A program made the position numbers and the translations under genes. The notes under the pieces were generated by a model, which was given only the letters and a program-made list of their open reading frames with translations, had not been told where the DNA came from and searched no databases. Positions 37,709 to 47,636 of a stretch of 64,000 nucleotides of DNA are shown here, one piece after another. Origin of the DNA: Paraglaciecola chathamensis S18K6 (GTDB lineage: Bacteria > Pseudomonadota > Gammaproteobacteria > Enterobacterales > Alteromonadaceae); the NCBI GenBank assembly GCA_000314955.1, contig BAEM01000059.1:1-64000 (forward strand), written 5' to 3'. The first letter of the stretch is position 1, and each line of letters opens with the position of its first letter.

Positions 37709-38505
37709 CTCTCACCGAAATTATTATCCTTGCTATTATCCAAGGGATCACCGAGTTTTTACCTATTTCAAGCTCAGCTCACCTTATTTTACCGTCTGTG
37801 TTACTGGGCTGGGAAAACCAAGGCTTAGCCTTTGATGTCGCCGTTCACGTGGGCAGCTTATTAGCGGTTATGATTTACTTCCGTGGTGATATTGGCCGTA
37901 TGCTCGTTGCCTGGTTCGGCTCTGGTTTTAGCAAAAACCAAACCGACGATAGTCGATTAGCATGGTGGGTGATTATCGCCACGATCCCGGCGCTCATCTT
38001 CGGCTTTGCGGGTAAAGCCTTTATTGAAGAATATGCCCGTTCTGCACTGGTGATTGCCTGCACAACGATCGGCTTCGGTTTGTTGCTTTGGTATGCTGAT
38101 AAAAAAGCGGCCTTAAATAAACATATTTACGACATGACATGGAAGAGCGCACTGATTGTAGGTATGGCTCAAGCCATAGCATTGATCCCTGGCACATCAC
38201 GCTCTGGCATCACGATGACAGCAGGGTTAATGCTCGGGCTTGATAGAGAAAGCGCTGCGCGTTTCTCGTTTCTACTGTCAATCCCCGTTATCCTGGGTGC
38301 GGGTCTATTAGCGACCTTAGATTTAGTCAGTGCCCCTGACGCAGTAGACTGGAATGCGCTCATCGTTGGGGCAGTTCTATCCTTTGTGAGCGCCTATGCG
38401 TGTATCTACTTGTTTTTAGCATGGATCTCACGCATTGGTATGTTGCCTTTCGTTATATACCGCATGTTACTTGGCGTAATCCTATTATTGTTTGTTTTCG
38501 CATAA
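37705..38505 (+). CDS. uppP: Undecaprenyl-diphosphatase UppP (BacA)
   Basis: Dephosphorylates undecaprenyl diphosphate to recycle the lipid carrier for cell wall synthesis, in the inner membrane. The 266 residues form about seven to eight membrane segments. The two signature motifs are present: [14 protein letters not shown] (about 15-28) and PGTSRSGIT (about 159-167) with the catalytic Glu/Ser/Arg. It overlaps folK by 4 bp. The folate-cell wall combination is a common gene order, not a pathway link. Confidence 0.97.
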   Translation: MTLTEIIILAIIQGITEFLPISSSAHLILPSVLLGWENQGLAFDVAVHVGSLLAVMIYFRGDIGRMLVAWFGSGFSKNQTDDSRLAWWVIIATIPALIFGFAGKAFIEEYARSALVIACTTIGFGLLLWYADKKAALNKHIYDMTWKSALIVGMAQAIALIPGTSRSGITMTAGLMLGLDRESAARFSFLLSIPVILGAGLLATLDLVSAPDAVDWNALIVGAVLSFVSAYACIYLFLAWISRIGMLPFVIYRMLLGVILLLFVFA

Positions 38506-38529
38506 TCATAATGAGAAAGGAGCTTTAGA

Positions 38530-38895
38530 ATGAGTGAAACGATTTTTACTAAAATCATCAACAAAGAGATCCCCGCAGAGATCCTTTATGAAGATGAAAT
38601 CTCATTGGCGTTTAAAGATATAAACCCTCAAGCGCCTATGCACTTTTTGGTAATACCAAAAAAAGCCATAGCAACGATTAATGATATCGATAAGTGCGAT
38701 CGAGAGGTAGTAGGGCACCTTTCGTGGGTCGCAGCGCAAATATTAAAAGAGCATGGATTAGCAGAGCAGGGGTATCGCACTGTGATGAATTGCAATGAAT
38801 ACGGCGGGCAAACCGTTTATCACATACATTTGCACGTGCTGGCCGGTAAGCCGCTTGGTTGGCCGCCCTATAGTGATAAATTGAAAATCGAATAG
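38530..38895 (+). CDS. hinT: HIT-family purine nucleoside phosphoramidase HinT
   Basis: A small hydrolase of nucleoside 5'-phosphoramidates. The 121 residues carry FTKIINKEIPAEILYEDE at the N-terminus and the histidine triad in YHIHLHVLAG. A strong AAGGAG lies 7 bp upstream. It ends at a bidirectional terminator. Confidence 0.95.
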   Translation: MSETIFTKIINKEIPAEILYEDEISLAFKDINPQAPMHFLVIPKKAIATINDIDKCDREVVGHLSWVAAQILKEHGLAEQGYRTVMNCNEYGGQTVYHIHLHVLAGKPLGWPPYSDKLKIE

Positions 38896-38920
38896 CCATT
38901 CGATTTAGCCCCAAAAGACA

Positions 38921-38950
38921 AAAAGCGAAGTGCAGACTTCGCTTTTTTTA
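38921..38950. terminator. Bidirectional terminator between hinT and the GGDEF-EAL gene
   Basis: An 11-bp stem AAAAGCGAAGT/ACTTCGCTTTT with a 4-nt loop GCAG, with T runs on both strands. Confidence 0.9.
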
Positions 38951-38962
38951 TGAGTTGGTTTT

Positions 38963-40936
38963 CTACAAGGTTGTTAATGTCGAATTGTCTTGGGTTAATT
39001 TAACGCATGGATTCTTAATGAATTGCAGTACATTTTTTTCTGGTATCGGTTTTGAAAAGTAAAATCCTTGAGAAAAATGCACCCCTAAACCCTGCAAAAT
39101 AATCGCTTGCTCTTTTGTTTCAACTCCTTCCGCCACCACCAAGTAATCAAACGCGTGGGCTATATTGACCACAGCTTGCACTATGGCTAATCCACTTGAG
39201 TCTAAACGGCTGACAAATGAACGATCTATTTTTACCGTGTTGACTGCTAAATCCTGCATGACGGATAAAGATGAATATTCCGTACCAAAGTCATCAATTG
39301 AGACTTTAATCCCTCGACTTTGCAGTATTTTAATACGGGCTATCATGATGTCTTTATCGAACGAGAAGACCGATTCAGTGATTTCTAAATGCAGTAAATT
39401 GGCTGGCAAACCACTGGTGAGCAACGCTTCCTCAACGATAGTAATAAAATCTTCTGATTGTAATTGGCTCACTGATACATTCACGCTGACGGCAATAGGT
39501 TTGGGCCAAGACGCAGCAACAAAGCATGCTTTGTTTAACACCCAAGTACCGATTTTGCGTATTAAACCGTGTTGCTCAGCAATGGGAATAAACTCCGCAG
39601 GAGAAATATGCTCTTGCTCTTTTTGCCAGCGCAGCAAGGCTTCAAATGCGCAAATCTCGCTATTATCTGAGGCCATGATTGGTTGAAAAGATAAGCTAAG
39701 CTCTTTCTTTTCAATGGCTCTTGCGAGGCCGTCTTTTAGATACTGCTCACGAACGAGTTTATCACCTAGCTCTTTTGAGAATACGCCGGAGGTAGAGATA
39801 GCGCGTTTCTTTTGATAATACATAGCCATATCGGCGAGCTGAATAAGCTGCAATTCATTGTCAGCATGCTGCGGATAAAGTGAAATGCCTATTGTTGCAC
39901 CTAGTGAAAGCTGGGTATTTTCGAACAAATAGGCTTGGGAAATGTGTTCTATCAAATTCTTTGCTTGCGCAACGGCAGATGCTTGTTGCGTATTAGGCAG
40001 AGCAATTAAAAATTCATCACCTCCCCAACGACATAATAATTGCTGGTCGAGACAGTGCTCTTTTAAACGCTGAGCCGTTTGGGTCAGTATTTGATCGCCC
40101 GCGTCATGGCCTATTGTATCGTTAATTTTTTTGAAACCGTCTAAATCAATGAACAACAGCGCCATAGGTTGGTGTTGCGTCACGCAGTGCTCAAGAGTGA
40201 GTTTCACATGATTGAGAAATGCGGTTCGATTATACAAGCCGGTAAGTGGGTCGAGGTTGGAAAGCTCATAGATTTTCCGAGTCCGCTTTTCTACTTGCGC
40301 TTCCATATGTTCGACTAATGAGGCATTTTCATTTTTAAGAAGTATCGCTCTGGAGGTAAATTCTGCGGCTTTTTTAGCACTGATACTCATCACTAAGCCA
40401 AACGATAAACCTAAAACGCCCAGCACTTGTCGATAGTCATCATTTGAGAGTAATAAGGCAATTGAAAATGGCACAAGTAGGATAAACGAATATGAAATGG
40501 TGGTTTTTTTATGGGCGGCTAATACACTAGCGGCACCGCCAGCCATGGCTGCTACAATGATAATGGTACTGGCTAATTCAACTGTATTGGCCGACGCATA
40601 TACTTTTAAACAGTAAATGCACCACATAAAAGCGGTTATAAACGTACCGCTTATAAAGCGAAGAGTTGCACGGCGACCGTTATAATCAGTGCCTTTTTGT
40701 TTCGTTCGCCACCATAACGAATCAATCAGACGCACACTAATAATGGCGAGCATTACCCACCACCATGCATGTTTAAATTCAACTAGGTTGGTATTATCAA
40801 AGGCAAAGACCAGCATAGATGCTGCAAAAATAGAGACCAGAATGCCGCCTATGCTGTTTTGGTACAGCAGTTCAGCGGCATCTTTTTCAGTACTTTTTAC
40901 AAGAGATTGATTGCTGTTAATAGCCTTTACTTCCAA
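38963..40936 (-). CDS. Membrane GGDEF-EAL cyclic di-GMP turnover protein
   Basis: A 657-residue inner membrane protein. Residues about 28-185 contain six hydrophobic segments, then a short coiled coil (195-225), a GGDEF domain with intact RWGGDEF (305-309), and an EAL domain with EALLRW (432-437), EITESVF and VAEGVET. Both active sites look usable. The inhibitory RxxD I-site before GGDEF is absent. In the EAL domain the usual DDFGTGYSSL reads DDFGTEYSSL, a Gly to Glu change in a loop that affects activity in some relatives. The net direction (synthesis or breakdown) cannot be told. It is a single gene. Confidence 0.92.
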   Translation of the reverse strand: MEVKAINSNQSLVKSTEKDAAELLYQNSIGGILVSIFAASMLVFAFDNTNLVEFKHAWWWVMLAIISVRLIDSLWWRTKQKGTDYNGRRATLRFISGTFITAFMWCIYCLKVYASANTVELASTIIIVAAMAGGAASVLAAHKKTTISYSFILLVPFSIALLLSNDDYRQVLGVLGLSFGLVMSISAKKAAEFTSRAILLKNENASLVEHMEAQVEKRTRKIYELSNLDPLTGLYNRTAFLNHVKLTLEHCVTQHQPMALLFIDLDGFKKINDTIGHDAGDQILTQTAQRLKEHCLDQQLLCRWGGDEFLIALPNTQQASAVAQAKNLIEHISQAYLFENTQLSLGATIGISLYPQHADNELQLIQLADMAMYYQKKRAISTSGVFSKELGDKLVREQYLKDGLARAIEKKELSLSFQPIMASDNSEICAFEALLRWQKEQEHISPAEFIPIAEQHGLIRKIGTWVLNKACFVAASWPKPIAVSVNVSVSQLQSEDFITIVEEALLTSGLPANLLHLEITESVFSFDKDIMIARIKILQSRGIKVSIDDFGTEYSSLSVMQDLAVNTVKIDRSFVSRLDSSGLAIVQAVVNIAHAFDYLVVAEGVETKEQAIILQGLGVHFSQGFYFSKPIPEKNVLQFIKNPCVKLTQDNSTLTTL

Positions 40937-41003
40937 ATATCTTACGTAAAGGTAAATCTAGCACAGCAATTAAAATCTATCGTATAAAAAACAAGCTATT
41001 AAG

Positions 41004-42686
41004 TTATTGCGTATTTAACTTAAGTATATTTTTACCTTGCTTAAACGTGATATCGACTGGGATCTCGGCCTGAGTTAAGCGAGCTAAATCCGCAAGCAGG
41101 CCAGGTTTAATCACGCCTTTATCTGATACTAGCTTGCTTACTCCAGCGTAATCACCATCGCCCTGTAAGGTTAATATTAGACGAGATAATGCATCTATGG
41201 CTTCACTCATTTTCGCCATATTGACTTTATAAAGACCGTCAGCATTGCGACTAAATGCGCCATATTCTTGGAAGAAATTGAAACGGATCATGTTTGCCTT
41301 GCCGTGTGCGGAACTTGCACCAAAGCGTACTGAACGGAAAATTCCCGCCATAAAGGTGGTGTAATAATCTTCAAGGGTGCCTTCGCTAATCACGCCTTTT
41401 TCCAATAATTGGCTAACCATGTACAAACCTAGAATGTCAGCTTTACCTTCTTCTAACGCTGAAGCATGTTCTTTCAAAGCTTGGCGAACCGTTCCCTTAT
41501 TGTTGATAGTGTTTTTGACGCCTAATCCATGAGCGACCTCATGAAACATGGTATTGGCGAAAAATGCGTTAAAGGTAATGTTACTTCTTTGCTCTGGCAC
41601 GATCAGTTCATTGGCAATAGGCACTAGAATGTTTTCAAACTTTGCTCGCATCGCATTTTTTAATTGTAAGCGTCGTGTGCCTTTTTCTAATTGCACTTGC
41701 TCATCATTAGGTAAATTTATTGCGATGGTTTTGCTGCCGGCATTTGAGTGTCCCGCATAGTAAATGACATCGTATGCATTCAAATCTGCGTTTGCACCGG
41801 GCATTTCTTTTTTGTATGCGTCACTAACCGGAAGGTTCGCTTGTAACTCTGGTAGGAAAGCGGCGTATTTGCTCAGGCGTTCACTCCAACTAAGATCTTT
41901 TAAGAGCACGTAAGCTTCAAATGCGGCTCGATAACCAAATAATTGGTCTTCATATGTTTCGATAGGGCCAATGACCAATTCGATGGAGTTGTTTTTCATG
42001 TCCATCCACGCAAAGTCAGATGCTTGATACTCGTTTGACAGCAGCGCTTTGGCGCGTAAATTGAGATAGTGAGCAAATTCGGCGTCATCAGCTAACGTCG
42101 CCGCTTTATTTAAAAGAGCCGCCGCCTTTTGTAATGGCTCAGAAAAGTACTCGGCATAAGGCACCGAAGCAAGTGAGCCATCTTCATTGCGCACTACCAT
42201 AGAGTACAAACCTGTCTTATCGGCGAACTGGCTTTGCTCGAACTCGTCTTTTGTCATGTTTTGAGGATAAAACTGAGCACCTAACGGTTTTTCTTTCGTG
42301 TTAGTTAAGAAAGGTTTATCGCCATTTAGTCTGTCCCAGGGGCCATAATTGATCGCAGCAAATTTTTGCACATCGTTATCTGCGATACGCGCTAAAAACT
42401 GCGCTTTATCGCTGCCGTAGGCTTGCTGCCAGAATAAATCATCCATTATCTTGCTGGCGTCTATCAGCAGGCTTAGCATTTTCTTTTGGTTGGCTGACAA
42501 AGAAGACAAATCAGCCGTTAATGGCACCGCTTGATATATATCTAAGCGATTCTCGCTATCAGGAAGAAGAGTGAGAGGCTGAGCCGCCGCTGCTGACCCT
42601 GGATTGGGCTTAGTTTGAGATGAAGTTGTACAACCTGTAGTGAGTACAGCGACGCACATGGCGCTGATAATGGATTTTTTCCACAT
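41004..42686 (-). CDS. M49 (dipeptidyl-peptidase III)-like zinc metallopeptidase lipoprotein
   Basis: A 560-residue predicted lipoprotein. From the ATG at 42686, which has AAGG upstream, the leader MWKKSIISAMCVAVLTTGC ends in a lipobox with Cys19. The C-terminal half has a zinc-site pair HEVAHGLG (His382/His386) and EEGKAD (about 412-417), as in bacterial relatives of dipeptidyl peptidase III. Classical M49 enzymes have HEXXGH, with one extra residue, so this is a distant branch. Substrate is unknown; a periplasmic or outer-membrane peptidase is likely. The frame extends to 42734 but the extension has no lipobox context. Confidence 0.82.
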   Translation of the reverse strand: MWKKSIISAMCVAVLTTGCTTSSQTKPNPGSAAAAQPLTLLPDSENRLDIYQAVPLTADLSSLSANQKKMLSLLIDASKIMDDLFWQQAYGSDKAQFLARIADNDVQKFAAINYGPWDRLNGDKPFLTNTKEKPLGAQFYPQNMTKDEFEQSQFADKTGLYSMVVRNEDGSLASVPYAEYFSEPLQKAAALLNKAATLADDAEFAHYLNLRAKALLSNEYQASDFAWMDMKNNSIELVIGPIETYEDQLFGYRAAFEAYVLLKDLSWSERLSKYAAFLPELQANLPVSDAYKKEMPGANADLNAYDVIYYAGHSNAGSKTIAINLPNDEQVQLEKGTRRLQLKNAMRAKFENILVPIANELIVPEQRSNITFNAFFANTMFHEVAHGLGVKNTINNKGTVRQALKEHASALEEGKADILGLYMVSQLLEKGVISEGTLEDYYTTFMAGIFRSVRFGASSAHGKANMIRFNFFQEYGAFSRNADGLYKVNMAKMSEAIDALSRLILTLQGDGDYAGVSKLVSDKGVIKPGLLADLARLTQAEIPVDITFKQGKNILKLNTQ

Positions 42687-42955
42687 AGTAAAACCTTTAA
42701 GAAATACAAAAGTAGTGAGTCTTTTAACACGCAATATCGCTAGAGTAAATTATCTGTAAACTGAGATATTTATAAAGACGGGTCGTGAAATGAAAATTCT
42801 ATGTTAGGATTATTTGAACGACGTGGATGAAAAAGCAGAGACTGAAAAAGGTTAGCTTCGTCAATTATATCAAATGCTTGGATGCAGATTGGTGCTAGGT
42901 TGCTATAGTAAGTGAACTGGCTAAACAATGAGTGATACACACAATAGGTTGGAAA

Positions 42956-43792
42956 ATGTCTACAGAGAACGCGCTATTAACCATCTTGGTCGAGAAAATA
43001 AACAACGATACCCTAGTCCTGCCAACGCTTCCGGCAATTGCGCTTAAAGTGCGTAAAGCTGCCGATGACCCGAATATAAATCTCAATGCGATGGCAGATG
43101 TGATTGGGCAAGACCCATCTCTTTCTGCGCGCATGATTAAAATATCGAACAGCTCGTACATGGGGCGCAGTGTTAAAGTAACCTCTACGTCTCAAGCTGT
43201 AACTCGTATCGGTCTGCGTCAAATTAAAAACATTGCCACCGCATTGGCCATGGAGCAGCTGTTCGTATCTAAAAACGACATTGTTAAAAATTACTTAGAT
43301 AAAGTGTGGCAACAAAATTTAAAAGTGGTTGCAGCGTCTATGGCTGTGATGCAGCTTCATATCAAGGAAACGAAAAACCGTACACTCAACCTAGACACTA
43401 TGACTTTGGCTGCATTGGTACACAATATAGGCGTATTACCGATTCTTACGGAAGCGGAGCGTCACCCTGAGGTGTTTGCTAATCCTACGTTTTTGAATGT
43501 AGCAATTGATAAATTAGCGGGGCGAATTGGTGCTAGCATCATGCGTGAATGGGGCTTCGAACAAGAGTTTGTTAATGTCGCAGAGAACTGGCATGACATG
43601 ACAGTACAAACGGATATGATTTCTTACCTTGATTTTACTCGGTTAGGCGCAGTTTTGGCAGGGCAGTTTGATTCTCAGAAAGATGCTTTGCTTAATTTAG
43701 CCGTGCAAAAAGGTATTTTAGCCGATCTATCTATCTTGCAATCTGAAGATTACCAAGAGCTGTACGATAGCGCTTCCGCTATTTTTGCTTAG
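42956..43792 (+). CDS. HDOD domain signalling protein
   Basis: A 278-residue cytoplasmic protein made almost wholly of an HDOD domain, a non-enzymatic relative of HD hydrolases used in signalling. Family marks are LPTLPAIALKVRKAADDPN, DPSLSARMIKISNSSYMG and the AALVHNIGVLPIL block, where the HD pair of true hydrolases reads HN. I take the ATG at 42956 over the frame start at 42932. The role is unknown; relatives act in chemotaxis, motility or stress signalling. Confidence 0.87.
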   Translation: MSTENALLTILVEKINNDTLVLPTLPAIALKVRKAADDPNINLNAMADVIGQDPSLSARMIKISNSSYMGRSVKVTSTSQAVTRIGLRQIKNIATALAMEQLFVSKNDIVKNYLDKVWQQNLKVVAASMAVMQLHIKETKNRTLNLDTMTLAALVHNIGVLPILTEAERHPEVFANPTFLNVAIDKLAGRIGASIMREWGFEQEFVNVAENWHDMTVQTDMISYLDFTRLGAVLAGQFDSQKDALLNLAVQKGILADLSILQSEDYQELYDSASAIFA

Positions 43793-43831
43793 CAAGCACA
43801 GTGATAGCGCGTTACAGCGCAGCTATATAGC

Positions 43832-43861
43832 AATAAGCCAGCATTATGCTGGCTTATTTCG
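43832..43861. terminator. Bidirectional terminator between the HDOD gene and rdgC
   Basis: A near-perfect palindrome AATAAGCCAGCA/TGCTGGCTTATT between convergent genes. Confidence 0.88.
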
Positions 43862-43896
43862 TTTTGGCTTTCGCTACTTATTAACCTAGAGCGATA

Positions 43897-44802
43897 TTAT
43901 TCTTGGTCTTGCTGCAAGTTGAATATTTCTACCAAACGTTTTGAGAAACGTACAATCTCAGCAGACATCAACGCAAAATCAGCGTCCATTTTTGCCAGTT
44001 TGTCTTCTTTTGGTATATCGTCGTTTTGCTCAGTCATTACATCTGTGAATTTTAAGCGTTTAACCGCCATATCCTCTTGTAATAACGCACTAAACGTTTC
44101 GTCCCATTCAATAGCCACTTTTTGCAAGGTTTTGCCAGCGCTTAAATGGTTCATGATTTCTTCACTGCCAAGATCTTGGTTTTTGCAGCGTACAATCGCT
44201 CCGTCTTCTTCCATTGAGCGAAGTTCGGCTTCCTCGAGGATCACCACATCATTTGGTACCGCATCGTCGGTTAGCCAGTGAGTCAGCTCTTCTTGTACGC
44301 TTTGCTTGGCTAAAGGTACAACAGGTAACGAGCCAAGGGCCTTGCGCAGCATGGCTAAAAAGGTTTCTGCTTTGCCATCAGCACTGGCATCGACCACAAC
44401 TAGGTTATCTTGTGTGGAAATAAAACCATGGCTAAAGCTGTTTTTGGTAAATGCTTGAGGCAATAAACGTTGAATAATTTCTTCTTTCATTTCTTGCTGG
44501 GCTTTCTTGCCCACATTTGAGCCTGTTTCGGCTTCTACCAACGCAACCTTGTCGGCTAATTCAGCATTTACAACAGCGGCAGGAAGAATACGCTCTTGTT
44601 TTTTTAACGTTAACCAAAACTTGCCGCCGGCGCTGTGCACTAGCATTTCGCCTTGGCCTACGGGAGATGTCCAACCCATAGTTGCAAGCTCCTGAGAGCC
44701 GCAAGGGCGGAATGGAAACTCGGCAAGTTTGTCTTGAATGTCTTCTTCAGTTAACTCTAAGGTTTGCGTCAGATGGTAAAGTTTAAGGTTTTTGAACCAC
44801 AT
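43897..44802 (-). CDS. rdgC: Recombination-associated protein RdgC
   Basis: A nucleoid-associated DNA-binding protein that forms a ring around DNA and restrains RecA. The 301 residues match E. coli RdgC (303). It starts with the family pattern MWFKNLKLYHLT, then FRPCGSQELATMGW and the HSAGGKFWLTLKKQERILPAAVV block. A single gene with its own terminator. Confidence 0.97.
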   Translation of the reverse strand: MWFKNLKLYHLTQTLELTEEDIQDKLAEFPFRPCGSQELATMGWTSPVGQGEMLVHSAGGKFWLTLKKQERILPAAVVNAELADKVALVEAETGSNVGKKAQQEMKEEIIQRLLPQAFTKNSFSHGFISTQDNLVVVDASADGKAETFLAMLRKALGSLPVVPLAKQSVQEELTHWLTDDAVPNDVVILEEAELRSMEEDGAIVRCKNQDLGSEEIMNHLSAGKTLQKVAIEWDETFSALLQEDMAVKRLKFTDVMTEQNDDIPKEDKLAKMDADFALMSAEIVRFSKRLVEIFNLQQDQE

Positions 44803-44894
44803 AAAATGAATGCCCGTTGATAAGAAATTGAAAACAATATCGGATAAATAAAAATGGCCGCTAGCCTAGCAGTCTTTAGCTAAAACTGCCAAAC

Positions 44895-46649
44895 CTAGCG
44901 TTGAGAATGTAGCGGGATCGTCAGCACATATTGTAAGCCTTTGCCTGGCTCACTGAATACTTCAATATCGCCTTTCAGCGTTTGCGTTACCAAGTTGTAC
45001 ATGATGTGCGTACCTAAGCCACTGCCACCTTTTCCGCGGCGCGTGGTGTAAAAAGCGTCAAAGTGTTTTGCTAACGAATCCTGAGGCAGGCCCTTACCGT
45101 TATCACTGTAGTCGATTGTCAGTGTTTCAGGCTGTTGGGTGACTTTAATATCAATCGTGCCCTTACTCATGTCTTCAAACCCATGAATAATTGAATTCAT
45201 CACCATATTGGTAAAAATCTGCGCTAGCATGCCTGGCGCACAAACAATCACCACACTGTCAGGGCAGCTAATGTTGATCACGTGCTGCGTTTTTTTCAGG
45301 CTTGGGGCTAATGATTGGATAATCTCATTAAGATATTCTTTGAGGTTAATTTCTCGCTCTGCTTCGCTCGCCTGATCCACCGCGACTTGTTTAAAGCTCG
45401 ATATTAAATTCGAGGCTCGATTTAAATTGTTTGTCAGCAGAGTGATCGTTTGTTGGGCGTCAGACAAAAACGTGTTCATCGTGCTGCCGGTGAGTGTTTT
45501 TTCTTGGTAGGCTTTTTCTAACGTATTAAGCCTTTCTTGTAAAAAGCTGGTGGCAGTGACACCTACGCCAAGTGGGGTGTTAACATCATGGGCGATGCCA
45601 GCGACCAAACCGCCTAAAGATGCCATTCGTTCAGATTCTACCAGCTGATCTTTAGCCAATTGAAGCGTATCCATTGATGAGGCTAACTCATTGTTTCTTT
45701 TACGTAATTCATCTTCGATAAACTGGCGATTCTCGTTTTCTTGGCGCAGCTCCCGCTGATTGACAATAAGCTCATCTTTTTGTTGCTCTAAATCGAGCAT
45801 GATTTTGCTTAACGTGGCCGTTTTCTTGGCAACTTCTTGTTCCAAAGAAATATTATGGTCATCAAGTAATCGGTTGGCGTCTTGCAGTTCAGCCTGAGCA
45901 CCGTTAAGGCGTTTTTGAAAGTCAGCCATGCCGTCAATTAAACCGTTGTAGGCTTGCTCTAATAAGGTAAATTCGTTCTTGTCAGGCACATTCAAATGCA
46001 GTTTCGACGACTCTAGGTCGTCGATATCAAAGTCAGAAATTTGTTGGCGCAACTCGTTTAAAGGGTTCGTCAACATGGTACGAAAAGCACTCATAAACAA
46101 GAAAACTAAGAAGGCGGTTTTGATGATCGCATTACCAATCAAAAAGAAAATACCAACTTCGATTCGACTAAATATGATTTGCGCGCTGGAATATAAAGCG
46201 ACGTCACCGACCAGTGACGTGCGCCCTGAAAATTCAAATATTAACGGGAAGCTATAACCGAACGTACCCCCTACATGATCTTGCACAACCCCTTTGATAA
46301 TAGGAGAGTTAGGCTGTTCAGAGGTGCGCCCTAAATTTGCAATATATTGTCCATTCTCGTCACGAATTTGTACACCTTCAACAATAGGAAGCTCCATTAA
46401 TCCGACGGCAATTGACTTGGCTTGCGCCATATTTAATTCCCACATTGCTCGGGTCAAACTGGTGCTGAACGTGTTTTTTAAGGTTTGTAATTCGCCTGCA
46501 ATATGACTTTTAGCGTTCACATATTCGGTCACTATTTGTCCCGCTGTCACAATGACAGTCAATATGAAGTAAACCGATAGCACACGAGTCAAAAGTTTCT
46601 TTGATAAGGTGCTTTTTTCGTTAGTCATTTGCTGATCCGAGTAAGACAT
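44895..46649 (-). CDS. Membrane sensor histidine kinase, orphan
   Basis: A 584-residue inner membrane kinase. TM1 is about 22-42, a periplasmic sensor loop about 43-165, TM2 about 166-188, then a HAMP-like linker, a long coiled coil (about 245-340), a HisKA-like segment GIAHDVNTPLG with His354, and an ATPase domain with the N-box (NMVMNSIIHG), DNGKGLP and GGSGLGTHIM. No response regulator is beside it except PhoB, which is divergent and already has PhoR. The ligand is unknown. Start could also be Met8 (46628). The divergent promoter region with phoB holds a PhoB-like box. Confidence 0.87.
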   Translation of the reverse strand: MSYSDQQMTNEKSTLSKKLLTRVLSVYFILTVIVTAGQIVTEYVNAKSHIAGELQTLKNTFSTSLTRAMWELNMAQAKSIAVGLMELPIVEGVQIRDENGQYIANLGRTSEQPNSPIIKGVVQDHVGGTFGYSFPLIFEFSGRTSLVGDVALYSSAQIIFSRIEVGIFFLIGNAIIKTAFLVFLFMSAFRTMLTNPLNELRQQISDFDIDDLESSKLHLNVPDKNEFTLLEQAYNGLIDGMADFQKRLNGAQAELQDANRLLDDHNISLEQEVAKKTATLSKIMLDLEQQKDELIVNQRELRQENENRQFIEDELRKRNNELASSMDTLQLAKDQLVESERMASLGGLVAGIAHDVNTPLGVGVTATSFLQERLNTLEKAYQEKTLTGSTMNTFLSDAQQTITLLTNNLNRASNLISSFKQVAVDQASEAEREINLKEYLNEIIQSLAPSLKKTQHVINISCPDSVVIVCAPGMLAQIFTNMVMNSIIHGFEDMSKGTIDIKVTQQPETLTIDYSDNGKGLPQDSLAKHFDAFYTTRRGKGGSGLGTHIMYNLVTQTLKGDIEVFSEPGKGLQYVLTIPLHSQR

Positions 46650-46700
46650 GAAAATTAAGAATATGCGCTCTAGATAAAATTAACAAGTGACTATTAATTC

Positions 46701-46718
46701 CTGCAATCTAGCTGTCAC
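46701..46718 (+). promoter_or_regulatory. Candidate upstream PhoB box between the kinase gene and phoB
   Basis: CTGCAAT and CTGTCAC with a 4-bp spacer CTAG match the Pho box 7-mers at 5/7 and 7/7. It reads toward phoB. A moderate -10 (TATCTG, 46729-46734) follows at a 10-bp spacing. It lies 52 bp before the divergent kinase gene. Confidence 0.55.
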
Positions 46719-46820
46719 GAAAAGCAACTATCTGAATTTTCGCGGTTTATTTCTCTAATATGACAAAAAAATTGCGTTAGTTAAGTGTTTTAGGCAGGGT
46801 TATTACGCTCTTTATGGTAA

Positions 46821-46854
46821 CTTTAATAAAAATGTCACAGACCTAACGAATAAT
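46821..46854 (+). promoter_or_regulatory. Candidate PhoB box and -10 of phoB
   Basis: CTTTAAT (46821-46827), spacer AAAA, ATGTCAC (46832-46838). After exactly 10 bp comes AATAAT (46849-46854) as -10. This fits autoregulation of phoBR by PhoB, as in E. coli. The first 7-mer matches at 5/7. Confidence 0.65.
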
Positions 46855-46885
46855 TGCGGACTTTGTCATGAACAGGAAATTGAAG

Positions 46886-47575
46886 ATGGCCAAACGAGTA
46901 TTACTGGTTGAAGATGAAGCGCCAATCAGAGAAATGTTAAAATTTGTCTTAGAGCAATCTGGCTATGAAACGATTGAGGCAGAAGACTTTGATGTCGCCC
47001 TAGAAAAGGTCGTTGAACCGTACCCTGATCTTATTTTACTAGATTGGATGTTACCTGGGGGCAGCGGTGTTCAACTAGCAAAGCGTTTAAAGCAGCACGA
47101 ATTTACCCGGGATATTCCCATTATCATGGTAACAGCCCGTGGTGAAGAAGAAGATAAAGTCCGTGGGCTTGATTCTGGTGCCGATGATTACGTGACAAAA
47201 CCATTCTCACCCAAAGAGCTAGTGGCTCGTATCAAAGCGGTGATCAGGCGTGTTACTCCTACATCGAGTGACGAGTTAATTGAGTTTAATGGCTTGAAGC
47301 TTGATCCGGTTTCTCATCGAGCAACGGCTAATGATGAACCTCTGGACATGGGGCCGACAGAATTTAAATTACTGCATTTCTTTATGTCTCATTCAGAGCG
47401 TGTATACAGCCGAGAGCAACTACTCGATAATGTTTGGGGAACAAATGTATACGTAGAAGACAGAACCGTTGATGTACATATTCGGCGTCTGCGCAAGGCC
47501 ATCTCTCGCTTTGGTCATGATAGTATGATCCAAACGGTACGTGGCTCAGGTTATCGTTTCTCAGTAAAAGTGTAA
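46886..47575 (+). CDS. phoB: Phosphate regulon response regulator PhoB
   Basis: An OmpR-family activator/repressor that binds Pho boxes when phosphorylated under phosphate limitation. The start at 46886 ([11 protein letters not shown]), preceded by CAGGAA, gives 229 residues, the E. coli length. The receiver has Asp10/Glu9-type acidic pair, phosphoacceptor Asp53 (LLDWMLPG) and Lys105-type [11 protein letters not shown]. The C-terminal winged helix has LGPTEF-like [14 protein letters not shown] and [13 protein letters not shown]. The frame also opens at 46868. phoR follows after 61 bp. Box-like sites upstream suggest autoregulation. Confidence 0.97.
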   Translation: MAKRVLLVEDEAPIREMLKFVLEQSGYETIEAEDFDVALEKVVEPYPDLILLDWMLPGGSGVQLAKRLKQHEFTRDIPIIMVTARGEEEDKVRGLDSGADDYVTKPFSPKELVARIKAVIRRVTPTSSDELIEFNGLKLDPVSHRATANDEPLDMGPTEFKLLHFFMSHSERVYSREQLLDNVWGTNVYVEDRTVDVHIRRLRKAISRFGHDSMIQTVRGSGYRFSVKV

Positions 47576-47636
47576 TCTACTCAGGTTATACTTAAACTTC
47601 CTTGTTCGTCGGCTGCAAAGGAGAACAGTTGCTGCC

